Source of the DNA: JAUVXJ01 sp034411995
Lineage (GTDB): Bacteria > Chloroflexota > Anaerolineae > UBA7937 > B3-Chlor
Assembly: GCA_034411995.1 (NCBI GenBank)
Contig: DAOUME010000016.1
Location: forward strand, 1-64,000
Length of the DNA: 64,000 bases
Direction of reading: 5' to 3'
Both the position numbers and the translations under genes were made by a program. Positions 53,583-62,912 of the stretch are shown here, piece after piece. Position 1 is the stretch's first letter. The number at the start of each line of letters is the position of its first letter. The notes under the pieces are model-generated. The model saw only the letters and a program-made list of their open reading frames with translations, was not told where the DNA came from and ran no database searches.

Positions 53583-54640
53583 ACACCCACCCGCGTGGCG
53601 CGAAGGCCACGGGGACTCTGGGGAGAGTATCTTACGACTGCGGCGGGACCAGGTCCCGCCGCAGTTGCTGCTTCGAGAAAGCGACGATCTAGGGGCTGAC
53701 CGTACAGGTATTGCACGGTGAACCGCCGCTCGATGCCCAGGAGATCGTCGATGCTGATCTGGGCAGGCATTGGGCTCAGTCCGCTGAGGAGCATCTCCAT
53801 CAGGCTGGGCGTGCGCTGGTACTCGATGACGCGAGGCTGGCCCTCGATGCCCGCCAGTTCCCCCGCTAGCTGAATGGCCTCGGGGAGGTTGCCCAGTCGA
53901 TCCACCAGGCCCAGCTCCACCGCCTGGCGCCCGGTGTAGACGCGACCGTCCGCCAGTTCCCGCGCTTCTTCTGGATCCAGGCCTCTACCCTCGACGACCA
54001 CGGAGAGGAACTGCTCGTAGGCTTCATCGGTGATCGCTTGCCAGTGGGCGATTTCTTCTGCGGTCGGCTCCCGGTAGGGGCTCAGCTCGTCCTTCATGGT
54101 CCCGCTCTTGATCACCAGCATGTCGATGCCGACCTTGTCCAGCAACTCCTCGAAGTTGGGCACGGTAGAGATGACCCCGATGCTGCCGGTGAGAGTGGCC
54201 TGGTTGGCCAGGATCTCCTGGGCAGCACAGGAGATGTAATACCCTCCGGAGGCCGCCGTCTCGCCCATGGAGGCCACCACGGGCTTCTCTATCTCCATCA
54301 ACGTGCTGTAGATCTCGTCTGTGGCGACGATTCCGCCTCCGGGACTGTTCACCCGCAGGACGATGGCCTTCACCGACGGATCTTGGTCAGCGCGCTCCAG
54401 AAGCTCGATGATAGACTCTGAATAGGCGTTGGCCGTGCCGGAAAGAGACCAGTTGGCCTCTTTGCCGGAGACGATGACGCCCTCGACGCGCACCACCGCC
54501 ACCGCATCTTCCCAGATTCTGCCTGTGTCTGTCCCCCCCGAGAGGGAGAGCATGGTCACCCCCAGGCAGCTGACGGGGATGAGAACACAGGCCAGAATGC
54601 CCAGGGCCACACCGATCCAGATCCATTTGCGTCTATTCAT
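53579..54640 (-). CDS. sppA: Signal peptide peptidase SppA
   Basis: 353 residues from the ATG at 54640 (GGGAGCG upstream). Membrane-anchored serine protease that degrades cleaved signal peptides, with an N-terminal hydrophobic anchor (WIWIGVALGILACVLIPVS). The nucleophile is S131 in GETAASGGYYIS and the general base Lys is in VIKSGTMKDELSP (K178 or K183). The 36-kDa short form is typical of Gram-positive-like SppA. It lies among signal-peptide-bearing genes. Its stop overlaps the stop of the convergent propeller lipoprotein. Confidence 0.92.
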   Translation of the reverse strand: MNRRKWIWIGVALGILACVLIPVSCLGVTMLSLSGGTDTGRIWEDAVAVVRVEGVIVSGKEANWSLSGTANAYSESIIELLERADQDPSVKAIVLRVNSPGGGIVATDEIYSTLMEIEKPVVASMGETAASGGYYISCAAQEILANQATLTGSIGVISTVPNFEELLDKVGIDMLVIKSGTMKDELSPYREPTAEEIAHWQAITDEAYEQFLSVVVEGRGLDPEEARELADGRVYTGRQAVELGLVDRLGNLPEAIQLAGELAGIEGQPRVIEYQRTPSLMEMLLSGLSPMPAQISIDDLLGIERRFTVQYLYGQPLDRRFLEAATAAGPGPAAVVRYSPQSPRGLRATRVGV

Positions 54641-54776
54641 CAGGCGCTCCCTTCTCCGTCGCCGTCCCCCGAAGAGCCTCGCCAGGTGATGTCCACCCGC
54701 AGGGAAGACGAACGGGATGAGTCTGCTATGTCGATTGTAACACACCTGGAACGCGGAGTTAAAGGCGCTCGATGCG

Positions 54777-54805
54777 TTGCAGGTGTGGGCGCTTTGTGGT
54801 AGCAT
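54777..54805 (+). promoter_or_regulatory. Promoter of the DUF348-G5 lipoprotein
   Basis: TTGCAG (54777-54782), 17 bases, TAGCAT (54800-54805). Confidence 0.5.
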
Positions 54806-54834
54806 AGGACTGCGCTGGCCGCGGAGGAGAGACG

Positions 54835-56415
54835 ATGGTTAGGCAAAGGAACGGACGGTGGTCTTCGTGTGTGTGGCTCGTTGTACCGCTGCTCGTGGCC
54901 TTACTGTTCGTGACGGGCTGCGATGGCGCGAAGCGGATCGCGGTGGAGGTCGACGGCGCAAGGCGGATAGTGGAGACGCGAGAGGATACCGTGCGCGAAG
55001 CGCTGGAGGCCGAGGGAGTAGTGCTGGGAGCCCTGGACCGGACTCAGCCCGAGCTTTGGGAGGCGACTGTAGACGGCATGACCATCATCGTCACCCGCGT
55101 GCGCGAGGAGACCCAGGTGGAGACCAAGGTCCTGCCCTTCACCAGGCAGGTCCTGAGGGATGAAGCCCTCCAAGAGGGCGAGACCCGCTTGATGCAACTG
55201 GGCGCGAACGGGGAGGAGGAGGTCACCTATCTCGTTACCTTCGAGAACGACCTGGAGGTGAATCGGATCCCCAGTGCGCGAAAGACCACCAAGGAGCCCG
55301 TGGATGAGATAGTCGTCATTGGGGTCAGCGGAACTCTGCCGTCGGTGCCTGTCAGCGGGACCGTCGCTTATCTCTCCAATGGAAACGCCTGGATGATGCG
55401 CGGAGCCAGTGGAGGGAAGCGCCCGCTGACCTTCACTGGCGATCTCGACGAGCGGGTGCTCACCCTCTCGCCCGATGGGACCCAACTCCTCTACACCAGA
55501 AAGGCGGAATCGCAGGAGGGTGAGGAGAATGGCTTGAACAGCCTGTGGGTGGTGGGGACGGTGGTAGTGGGAGACGAGCCGCGGTCGTTGGACATCGAAG
55601 ACGTGCGCGATGCTCAATGGTCCCCCGATGGAACGCGCATCGCCTACTCCACAGCGGAGAGGATCAATGGGCGACCGGGGTGGAGGGCCAATAACGATCT
55701 GTGGATCGCGTCTGCCGATGGGCGCGACGCGGCACAAATCCTGCCCGAGTCATCAGGAGGCATCTACGGCTGGTGGGGCAGCGAGTTCGCCTGGTCCCCT
55801 GACGGTCGCATCTTCGCCTACGCCGACGCGGATGAGGTAGGCCTGCTGGACCTCTCGACAAGCGAAACGCAGACCTTGCTGGACTTCCCTGCCTACCTGA
55901 CATACGCTGACTGGGTTTGGGTTCCGTCTGTGTCCTGGTCCCCGGACGGCCGCTTCGTGGTGTGCACGGCCCACGCCACTTCGGTGGCGGAGAGCGAGGT
56001 GGCGGCAGAGAGCCCCATCTTCGACATCTGGGTGCTCAGCGTGGACGGCCAACTGAAGCTCAGTTTGGCGGAGGAATCGGGGATGTGGGCGTCTCCCCTC
56101 TGGTCCCCCGCTCAGTCAATGTCGGGCAGCGAGCAGTCGAGCCGCATCGCCTACTGCATGGCTGAAGATCCTCTCGACTCTCAGGCCAGCAGGTATGATT
56201 TGCATTTAATGGATCGGGACGGGAGCAACAAGGCCAAGCTTTTCCCCTTGCACGGCGAGGAGGGGTTGGAGGCGCCTCAACTGGCCTGGTCCCCTTGGGG
56301 AAACGAGCTGGTCATGCTGCGAGCTGGGAATCTCTATCTCCTCAACCTGGACAGTGGTTCGTTGAGGCAACTCACAGCGGATGGGGGGAGCAGTCACCCA
56401 CGATGGGCGAAGTAG
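54835..56415 (+). CDS. Lipoprotein with DUF348, G5 and TolB-like propeller domains
   Basis: 526 residues; ATG at 54835 after GGAGGAGAGACG. Lipobox LLFVTGC (Cys29). Residues 34-80 are DUF348-like (VEVDGARRIVETREDTVREAL). Residues 85-160 form a G5 domain (EETQVETKVLPFTRQVLRDEAL, then EGETRLMQLGANGEEEVTYLVT). Both are known from cell-wall proteins such as YabE and RpfB. From about 175 the protein is a WD40-like/TolB-type propeller: LTLSPDGTQLLYTR, DAQWSPDGTRIAYST, FAWSPDGRIFAYAD, VSWSPDGRFVVCTA and LAWSPWGNELVML. It is probably an outward-facing lipoprotein that binds cell-wall glycan. The G5-propeller combination is uncommon. Confidence 0.82.
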   Translation: MVRQRNGRWSSCVWLVVPLLVALLFVTGCDGAKRIAVEVDGARRIVETREDTVREALEAEGVVLGALDRTQPELWEATVDGMTIIVTRVREETQVETKVLPFTRQVLRDEALQEGETRLMQLGANGEEEVTYLVTFENDLEVNRIPSARKTTKEPVDEIVVIGVSGTLPSVPVSGTVAYLSNGNAWMMRGASGGKRPLTFTGDLDERVLTLSPDGTQLLYTRKAESQEGEENGLNSLWVVGTVVVGDEPRSLDIEDVRDAQWSPDGTRIAYSTAERINGRPGWRANNDLWIASADGRDAAQILPESSGGIYGWWGSEFAWSPDGRIFAYADADEVGLLDLSTSETQTLLDFPAYLTYADWVWVPSVSWSPDGRFVVCTAHATSVAESEVAAESPIFDIWVLSVDGQLKLSLAEESGMWASPLWSPAQSMSGSEQSSRIAYCMAEDPLDSQASRYDLHLMDRDGSNKAKLFPLHGEEGLEAPQLAWSPWGNELVMLRAGNLYLLNLDSGSLRQLTADGGSSHPRWAK

Positions 56416-56445
56416 GGCGCCGGGGACGGGCTAGTGTGTGGGCAG

Positions 56446-56466
56446 CGCTGGACTTCAAGTCCAGCG
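56446..56466 (+). repeat. Perfect palindrome CGCTGGACTT/AAGTCCAGCG
   Basis: A 21-base palindrome (CGCTGGACTT, C, AAGTCCAGCG) just after the lipoprotein gene and 125 bases upstream of the RAYT gene. Its core resembles the GGACT..AGTCC palindromes of the array downstream. Confidence 0.6.
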
Positions 56467-56590
56467 TTGTGTGTAATTGGAAGCGATAGCGCCGGATCAA
56501 TGTCCCGTCCGGCGAAGGTTCACTGGGGGGACCGGACGAAAGTCCTGCGCTACGAGAGGAAGACGTGCTCAAGCTGATACGTGATCGAGG

Positions 56591-57004
56591 ATGTCGAAGG
56601 TATACTCTCAGCTCGTATATCATCTCGTGTGGGCAACAAGAAGGCGAGAACCGCTGATCACTGGGGAAGTCGAGGCGCGTCTCGTGCCATACGTGGAGCA
56701 GAAGTGCCGCCAGCTCGGGTATGGGCTGCACGCTGTGGGGTGCGTGGAGGACCACGTGCATCTGCTGCTTACCCTCAAGCCGACCGATACAGTTGCGGAC
56801 GTTGTGAAGAAGCTGAAGGGCTCGTCATCCCACTTCATCAATGTTGAGGCTGGCTCGGCCCAGGCCCTGTATTGGCAGCGTGGATACGGTGCCGTGAGCT
56901 TGCGAAAGAGAGACATTCCGTTCGTCAAGGAGTACGTCGAGAGGCAGAAACAGCATCATGGAGAGGGCGGCGGAGCGATTGAGGGGCTGGAGCGGGTCGA
57001 CTGA
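56591..57004 (+). CDS. REP-associated tyrosine transposase (RAYT, IS200-type Y1)
   Basis: 137 residues from the ATG at 56591. It is a single-domain HUH endonuclease: the HUH motif is EDHVHLLL (H55 and H57) and the catalytic Tyr is Y115 in FVKEYVERQKQHH. Close to IS200/IS605 TnpA but of the lone, chromosomal type that works on REP-like palindromes. It is flanked by palindromes upstream (56446-56466, and an interrupted copy near 56486-56557) and by a large palindrome array downstream. No TnpB is present. The start codon lacks a strong ribosome-binding site. Confidence 0.85.
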   Translation: MSKVYSQLVYHLVWATRRREPLITGEVEARLVPYVEQKCRQLGYGLHAVGCVEDHVHLLLTLKPTDTVADVVKKLKGSSSHFINVEAGSAQALYWQRGYGAVSLRKRDIPFVKEYVERQKQHHGEGGGAIEGLERVD

Positions 57005-57131
57005 GGTGGTGGCGCGCCGGCACTCAAAGGCCCCTGGCAACTTAGTGGTTTGGAGGAGTGGAATCCGAACGCCAGCTACCATGCAGGATATGATTGGCTC
57101 TAGCGTCGGACTCGAGTCATGTTGTGCTCGT

Positions 57132-58012
57132 GAACCCGGCTGAAGCCGGTTCCCGCGGGGCCTCGAGCAAGGGCTCGGGTCTGACGGAGAGATCGAACGT
57201 GGTAGGAAGCTAGGGTGCTTATTGTAGGGAAATGGAACGTGCTTCAGCACGTTTCAGGCGGTGTAGCGTGGGGTTTCAACCCCACGCACTGAGGTCCCGT
57301 GATAGGAGGAGATAGCCGGGTAGGGTGCGGTTTGAGGTGGCGTTGGAGTGGAATGCGTCTCTCGCAGGCGTGTCTGCAAGGTGTGTTAGAACCGGTGTGT
57401 GAAAGGGCGAGCGTGGTGTGTTTTCCCATCAGCGGCGCTGCTGGAGGGAACGCCTGTAGCGCCGGACTAAAGTCCCGCGCTACAGGGGTGAAACCGGCTG
57501 AAGCCGGTTTCGAAGGGGCCTCGAGCAAGGGCTCGGGTCTGACGGAGAGATCGAACGTGGTAGGAAGCTAGGGTGCTTATTGTAGGGAGACGAAACGTGC
57601 TTCAGCACGTTTCAGGCGGTGTAGCGTGGGGTTGAAACCCCACGCACTGAGGTCCCGTGATAGGAGGAGATGGCCGGGTAGAGTGCGGTTTGAGGTGGCG
57701 TTGGAGTGGAATGCGTCTCTCGCAGGCGTGTCTGCAAGGTGTGTTAGAACCGGTGTGTGAAAGGGCGAGCGTGGTGTGGTGTGTTTTCCCATCAGCGGCG
57801 CTGCTGGAGGGAACGCCTGTAGCGCCGGACTAAAGTCCCGCGCTACAGGGGTGAACCCGGCTGAAGCCGGTTTCGAAGGGGCATCGAGGAAGGGTCCAGG
57901 TCTAGCGGGGAGATCGAACGCCGTGGGAAGCCAGGGTGGTGTCGGAGGGGGACGAAACGTGCTTCAGCACGTTTCAGGCGGTGTAGCGTGGGGTTGAAAC
58001 CCCACGCACTAA
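57132..58012 (+). repeat. Tandem array of 358-362-bp units made of four palindromes
   Basis: About 2.5 copies. Palindrome A, CCGGCTGAAGCCGG: 57133-57151, 57491-57510, 57854-57872. B, ACGTGCTTCAGCACGT: 57236-57253, 57593-57612, 57955-57974. C, GCGTGGGG..CCCCACGC: 57266-57287, 57624-57645, 57986-58007. D, TGTAGCGCCGGACTAAAGTC then CCGCGCTACA: 57455-57484, 57818-57847. Spacing between copies is 358 and then 362; a few extra bases (GTGTG-type) account for the difference. Palindromes C and D have GTAG at their 5' edge, as in REP elements. The array lies just downstream of the RAYT gene. No protein-coding frame is credible here. Confidence 0.85.
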
Positions 58013-58070
58013 GGATGCAGGCTTTGGGGCGCGTCTGTTGGCGCTGCGCACTGGTGATCGGATATCTGCG

Positions 58071-61000
58071 ATGCTAAAGAGGGTGAAGCTGGCGTTGGGA
58101 GGTACGGAGGGCGCTCGCGTGGTCGCGGGAATGCTCCTCTACCTGCTGTGCCTGGGGCTTCTGGCTGGTTTGGCCTGGAGACTCGTGGGCGACCACCAGT
58201 ATGAGAACCGCGGTGTGTGGTACGGCACGCCGCCAGACATCTCCCAGGCGGCCGTGTACCCTCTGGGGGTCAACGCGTCGTTGGAGAGGTATGAGGGCCA
58301 GGAACTGGACCGCGCCCTGGGTCTGATCGGCGATGGTGGGTCTCGGTGGGTGCGGCAGCGCTTTCCCTGGTCGGAGATCGAGCCTGAGAAGGGCGTCTAC
58401 GACTGGGCTCCCTGGGACAGGATCGTGGATGCTGCATCCGAGCGCGGCCTGTCGGTGATCGCCGTGCTGGAGACTTCTCCCGCTTGGGCCAGGTCGCCTA
58501 TGGATGCCGAGACCCCGGAGGCTCCTCCCTTGGACTTCGACGACTACGCGGACTTCGTGGGGACTTTCGCCACTCGTTACAGGGAGCAGATCGACTACTA
58601 TCAGATCTGGGACGAGCCCAACCTCTACCCGCATTGGGGTGAGAGGTACATCGATCCGGCCGCTTACACGCACCTACTGGAAAGCGCTTACGGGGCGGTC
58701 AAGGAGGCGGACGGTGAGGCGCTGGTCCTGACCGCTGGCCTGGCTCCCAACGTGGAGGAGGGCGGGCGGTACATGAGCGACATCCGCTTCCTGCAGAAGA
58801 TGTACGAGGCCGGGGCCAGAGCGTATTTCGATGTCCTGGCGGTGAAGCCCTACGGCATGTGGTACGAGCCTTACGATCGGCGGCTGTCTCCCCTGGAGAC
58901 GAACTTCTCGCGGCCCATCCTGCTGCGGGAGGTGATGGTGGACCACGGGGACGCAGGCAAGGCTATCTGGGCTGTGGAGTTCGGGTGGTGTGCGCTCCCA
59001 TCCTCCTGGAGTGGGCCGCCCGCGCCGTGGACGAGCGACAGCGAGGAGGTGCAGGCGCGACGCACGGTGGAGGCCATCCAGCGCGCACGAGAGGAGTGGC
59101 CCTGGATGGGGGTTCTGGCCTTGCAGCATTTTCATCCACTGGCCGAGGCCGACGATCCGATCAGGGGCTTCTCCCTGGTTACCGACGATCTTGAGCCGCG
59201 GCTCACCTACCTGCGGGTACAGGAGTTGTCTGGAACCACCGCGATCGCCTACCCGAGGTGGTATCCCGCCGACAACTGGGCCACGGAATACGTGGGCTCG
59301 TGGCACGACCAGGACGGGGCGATGACTGGGGGAGCGGAGGGTGACGAGGTCATTTTGCCCTTCTTCGGGACAGGTCTGGAGATCGTCGTGCGACCGCCTC
59401 TCCATCTGAGTGAAGTGGCTATCGATGGGCAGCCAAGCGTAGCGCTCCCTGGAGGGTCGCTGCAAGTCGAGGACGGAGCTGAGCAGCGCACAGTCACCCT
59501 GGCCAGGGGGCTGGAGTACGGGTCGCACGAGGCACGCCTCACCGTGGGCAGTGGGGGTGTGGAAGGCGGCCTGACGGGCTTCGTTGTGATCCGTGAGAGC
59601 AGCTTTGCGCGATACTACGTGTGCCTGGCGCTGCTGATGGGCACCGCTGTGGTCGTTTCGTGGCGACTGGTTCGGCTGGCGCTGCTGCCCCGGCCCCTCT
59701 CGTGGTGGCGGGCTCTCGCTGACTGGTACCTAGGCCGTCCTCTGTGGCAGCAGGGCCTGCTCATGGGCCTGGCCTTGACCATCTACTACTTCTCACCCTG
59801 GTTTGCGGTGAGCCTGGTGGGCCTCGTTGTGCTCACGCCTCTCGTATTTTTGCGCGTCGACCTGGGCCTGGCCTTCGTTGCCCTGTCCATACCCTTCTTT
59901 CTCAGGCCCAGGATCGTGCTCGGCCAGTCGCTGTCGCTGGTGGAGATGCTCACGCTCCTGTGCTTCGCCGGCTGCCTGATAAGGGAAGTGCTGAAGCGAG
60001 CCCCTGCGGGAGAGGCAGATGGCGAAGGACCGCTCCCCCTGTTCCCGGACCAGCCCCTGGGCAGCCTGCGTGGACTGGCGCGCGGCTGCTGGAAGCTGGC
60101 GGTTCATCTGCTTGGCGCCTCTTCGTCGCTGGACTGGGCGGTCCTCTTCTTCCTGGTGGTCAGCGTGCTCTCCCTGGCGGTGTCGGAGAACTTCGGGGTC
60201 AGCATGTACGAGCTGCGCACCGTGATCGTGGGACCGGTCATCTTCTACCTGTTGCTGAGAGAGGTGCCTCTGGACGATGACGGCCTTCTGCGGTTGGTGG
60301 ATGCTCTGGTGCTGGGCGCGCTGCTCATGTCGCTCTACGGGCTGTACCAGTACTTCGTCCGCGGAGACGTGATCACCGCTGAGGGCGTGCGCCGCATCCG
60401 GGCACTATACGGTTCTCCCAATAACCTGGGGCTGTACCTGGGTCGTTTGGTGCCCATTGTGGTGGCCATGGTTTTCTTCGGCAGGAAGAGGCGTCGTCGA
60501 TGGGGGTACCTCCTGGCTGGGCTGCCCATCGTCCTTGCCCTCTACCTCACGCATTCGAGAGGCGCCTGGCTGCTGGGGGTTCCCGCCGCCCTGCTGTTCA
60601 TGGGCTTGCTCAAGGGCTGGCGTGCGCTGCTCGTGGCGGTCGGCGCGTCGATAGGGGCCGTCGCCGCCTTGCTTCCCTTCGCCGGGGCGGAGCGTTTCAG
60701 GTCTCTCTTCGACCTCACTGGCGGCACCGCCTTCCAGCGCCTCAAGTTGTGGGAGGCGACGGCGGGCATGATTCGCGATCATCCGCTGTGGGGGGTGGGA
60801 CTGGACAACTTCCTCTATCAGTACCCGCGCTACATGCTTCCGGAGGCCTGGCAGGAGCCGGACCTCTCCCATCCTCACAACATTCTGCTGGACTGGTGGA
60901 CGCGTTTGGGCGTGCTGGGTGTGGGGGCCTTGATCTGGTTGGAGGTGGCCTTCTACAGGATGGGCCTGCGTCTCTATCGCTCTCTCGACGAAGGTGAGCT

Positions 61001-61148
61001 GAGAGCGCTGGTCCTTGGTCTTCTGGGCAGCATGGTGGACTTCCTGGCGCATGGGCTGATAGACAACTCCTACTTCCTGGTCGATCTCGCCTTCGTCTTC
61101 TTCCTGACCCTGGGCATCATCCGCCGGCTCTCCTACCGGGGAACCTAG
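58071..61148 (+). CDS. Membrane protein fusing a glycoside-hydrolase-like barrel to an O-antigen ligase/polymerase domain
   Basis: 1025 residues from the ATG at 58071 (a TTG at 58038 is also possible; neither has a strong ribosome-binding site). After one membrane helix (VAGMLLYLLCLGLLAGLAW) comes an exported TIM-barrel of GH39/GH5 type, with QRFPWSEIEPEKGVYDW, IWDEPNLYPHW (probable acid-base Glu182) and AIWAVEFGW (probable nucleophile Glu303). A beta-rich region follows. From about 510 a multi-helix domain of Wzy/O-antigen ligase type begins, with HSRGAWLLGVPAALL and GVGLDNFLYQYPRYM and a SHPHNILLDWW periplasmic loop. The fusion suggests a glycan ligase that also trims its substrate. Not a known combination to me. 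Confidence 0.8.
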   Translation: MLKRVKLALGGTEGARVVAGMLLYLLCLGLLAGLAWRLVGDHQYENRGVWYGTPPDISQAAVYPLGVNASLERYEGQELDRALGLIGDGGSRWVRQRFPWSEIEPEKGVYDWAPWDRIVDAASERGLSVIAVLETSPAWARSPMDAETPEAPPLDFDDYADFVGTFATRYREQIDYYQIWDEPNLYPHWGERYIDPAAYTHLLESAYGAVKEADGEALVLTAGLAPNVEEGGRYMSDIRFLQKMYEAGARAYFDVLAVKPYGMWYEPYDRRLSPLETNFSRPILLREVMVDHGDAGKAIWAVEFGWCALPSSWSGPPAPWTSDSEEVQARRTVEAIQRAREEWPWMGVLALQHFHPLAEADDPIRGFSLVTDDLEPRLTYLRVQELSGTTAIAYPRWYPADNWATEYVGSWHDQDGAMTGGAEGDEVILPFFGTGLEIVVRPPLHLSEVAIDGQPSVALPGGSLQVEDGAEQRTVTLARGLEYGSHEARLTVGSGGVEGGLTGFVVIRESSFARYYVCLALLMGTAVVVSWRLVRLALLPRPLSWWRALADWYLGRPLWQQGLLMGLALTIYYFSPWFAVSLVGLVVLTPLVFLRVDLGLAFVALSIPFFLRPRIVLGQSLSLVEMLTLLCFAGCLIREVLKRAPAGEADGEGPLPLFPDQPLGSLRGLARGCWKLAVHLLGASSSLDWAVLFFLVVSVLSLAVSENFGVSMYELRTVIVGPVIFYLLLREVPLDDDGLLRLVDALVLGALLMSLYGLYQYFVRGDVITAEGVRRIRALYGSPNNLGLYLGRLVPIVVAMVFFGRKRRRRWGYLLAGLPIVLALYLTHSRGAWLLGVPAALLFMGLLKGWRALLVAVGASIGAVAALLPFAGAERFRSLFDLTGGTAFQRLKLWEATAGMIRDHPLWGVGLDNFLYQYPRYMLPEAWQEPDLSHPHNILLDWWTRLGVLGVGALIWLEVAFYRMGLRLYRSLDEGELRALVLGLLGSMVDFLAHGLIDNSYFLVDLAFVFFLTLGIIRRLSYRGT

Positions 61149-61285
61149 GTGGCGCTGTGGCTCGGCTCTACAGGCAGAAACAGGTAAGGGCTGGGAAGGA
61201 CGGAATGGCAGGGGGCGGTCGGCGGGGTCCAGCAGGACGGTGCGTGCTCTTGACCGTTCTTCTGGGCACTGCTGAAAGGAGCCCG

Positions 61286-61314
61286 TTGCCTGAAGGCACC
61301 GCTTGAGGTAAGAT
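61286..61314 (+). promoter_or_regulatory. Promoter of the UDP-glucuronate decarboxylase gene
   Basis: TTGCCT (61286-61291), 17 bases, TAAGAT (61309-61314), 37 bases before the ATG. Confidence 0.5.
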
Positions 61315-61350
61315 CATGCCGGAAGCGCGACGAGAGGGCAGTGAGGAGTC

Positions 61351-62316
61351 ATGAGGATACTGGTCACCGGCGGCGCCGGGTTTCTAGGGTCTCATCTGTG
61401 CGACAGGTTCTTGTCGGAAGGGCACCAGGTTGTGGCCATGGACAACCTGATCACCGGCAGCACGGCGAACATCGAGCACCTGGCGGGCAACGAGGATTTC
61501 CGTTTCGTCAAGCAGGACGTGACGGAATACCTGTACGTAGAAGGGAGGCTGGACGCTATCTTGCACTTCGCCTCTCCCGCCAGCCCTATCGACTATCTGG
61601 ACTTGCCTATCCAGACGCTGAAGGTGGGGGCCCTGGGGACCCATAAGACGCTGGGCTTGGCCCGAGAGAAGAAGGCGCTTTACCTCCTGGCTTCCACGTC
61701 CGAGGTGTACGGCGACCCGCTGGAGCATCCCCAGACGGAAGAGTACTGGGGCAACGTCAATCCCATCGGGCCGCGCGGAGTCTACGACGAGGCCAAGAGG
61801 TTCGCCGAGGCCATGACCATGGCCTACCATCGGTACCACGGCCTGGAGACGCGCATCGCCAGAATCTTCAACACGTATGGCCCCCGTATGCGCCTGGAGG
61901 ATGGCCGGGTAGTGCCCAACTTCATCGCGCAAGCCCTGCGGCACGAGCCGCTGACGGTGTACGGGGATGGCCGCCAGACGCGTTCCTTCTGTTACGTCTC
62001 AGACCTGATCGAGGGCATCTACAGACTGCTCTTCTCCGACGAAGTGGATCCCGTCAACGTGGGCAACCCTCAAGAGATGACCATCCTGGAGTTCGCTAGC
62101 CTCGTCAATGAGATCACGGGCAACTCCTCGGGCATCGTATACCAGCCGCTGCCGGAGGACGACCCCAAGGTGCGACAACCGGATATCTCGAAGGCGCGCG
62201 CGGTCCTGGACTGGGAACCAGAGGTGCAGTTGGAAGAGGGCTTGCAGGACACCATCTCCTGGTTCCAAGGACGTTTGGGGAGAGGGGGCCTCCCCGGGGG
62301 TCGACGTCCTGGCTGA
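61351..62316 (+). CDS. NAD-dependent UDP-glucuronate decarboxylase (UDP-xylose synthase) type
   Basis: 321 residues, ATG at 61351. A short-chain extended SDR: TGGAGFLGSHLCD (NAD-binding, residues 6-18), the conserved HFASPASPIDY (72-82) and PIQTLKVGALGT (88-97) that mark UDP-xylose synthases, YDEAKR with Tyr145 and Lys149, and RIARIFNTYGPRMRLEDGRV. It converts UDP-glucuronate to UDP-xylose, giving a precursor for cell-surface glycan. The catalytic set looks complete. It follows the glycan-ligase fusion gene, so a link to polysaccharide assembly is reasonable. Confidence 0.88.
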   Translation: MRILVTGGAGFLGSHLCDRFLSEGHQVVAMDNLITGSTANIEHLAGNEDFRFVKQDVTEYLYVEGRLDAILHFASPASPIDYLDLPIQTLKVGALGTHKTLGLAREKKALYLLASTSEVYGDPLEHPQTEEYWGNVNPIGPRGVYDEAKRFAEAMTMAYHRYHGLETRIARIFNTYGPRMRLEDGRVVPNFIAQALRHEPLTVYGDGRQTRSFCYVSDLIEGIYRLLFSDEVDPVNVGNPQEMTILEFASLVNEITGNSSGIVYQPLPEDDPKVRQPDISKARAVLDWEPEVQLEEGLQDTISWFQGRLGRGGLPGGRRPG

Positions 62317-62384
62317 TGTGCACGGGGGGTCGAGCGACCGTCGCTCGCCGGCATCGATCCGCGCGCAAGCGGAGGTGGAGGGGT

Positions 62385-62912
62385 ATGGTCTGGCTATGCG
62401 ACCTGACGGTAGAGGGCGGCGACGTCTGGTTCAAGCCCGCGACAAACCCGGGCGTGGTCAGTGCAGAGGGGTTCCTCGAGCTCTCCGAGCCATACTGGAT
62501 CTGGTTCCAGGACATCGATCGCGAGCTGCCCTTCGCTTCCTCTGACCCTTCGCATAAGTACAGGGTCAAGAAGGGACGCGTGGCGCTGGAGCCCCGATTG
62601 GAGCCAGACGATCCGCAGCCCAAGGACCTTCTCCGGTTCTGGCAGCGTTTGTTCTGCCCCAAAGCTGAGGAAGGCGAGGAGTGGTATGGTTACGTGTTCT
62701 CCGCCCACCTGCCCCTGGATCTGGGAGAGACGCTGACCGTGCGCTTCAAGGACACCACCTTCTGGGGGCGGGAGGGCACCTTCGTCGAGTTCGTCCACCA
62801 CCAGCCGCCGTACATTCTCGTGGCGCACGAGAGGACGAGTCTGGTGGCTGCCAAGGATGAGGAGTTCGAGTTGATGCTCAGGCTCAAGTGCCGGTGGCCG
62901 CTGGGAGGATAG
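62385..62912 (+). CDS. Uncharacterised protein
   Basis: 175 residues from the ATG at 62385, which follows GGAGGTGGAGGGG; the frame is open upstream across the end of the previous gene but that part is not protein-like. No signal peptide or membrane helix is evident. It is rich in aromatic residues (PYWIWFQDID, LLRFWQRLF, EWYGYVF), with an Asp/Glu-rich central part. Possible beta-structured binding domain. Not recognised. Confidence 0.6.
   Translation: MVWLCDLTVEGGDVWFKPATNPGVVSAEGFLELSEPYWIWFQDIDRELPFASSDPSHKYRVKKGRVALEPRLEPDDPQPKDLLRFWQRLFCPKAEEGEEWYGYVFSAHLPLDLGETLTVRFKDTTFWGREGTFVEFVHHQPPYILVAHERTSLVAAKDEEFELMLRLKCRWPLGG

Noticed and set aside
57132..58012. CRISPR array
   Set aside because: Repeat units are 358-362 bases and contain palindromes; no short direct repeats with unique spacers and no cas genes.
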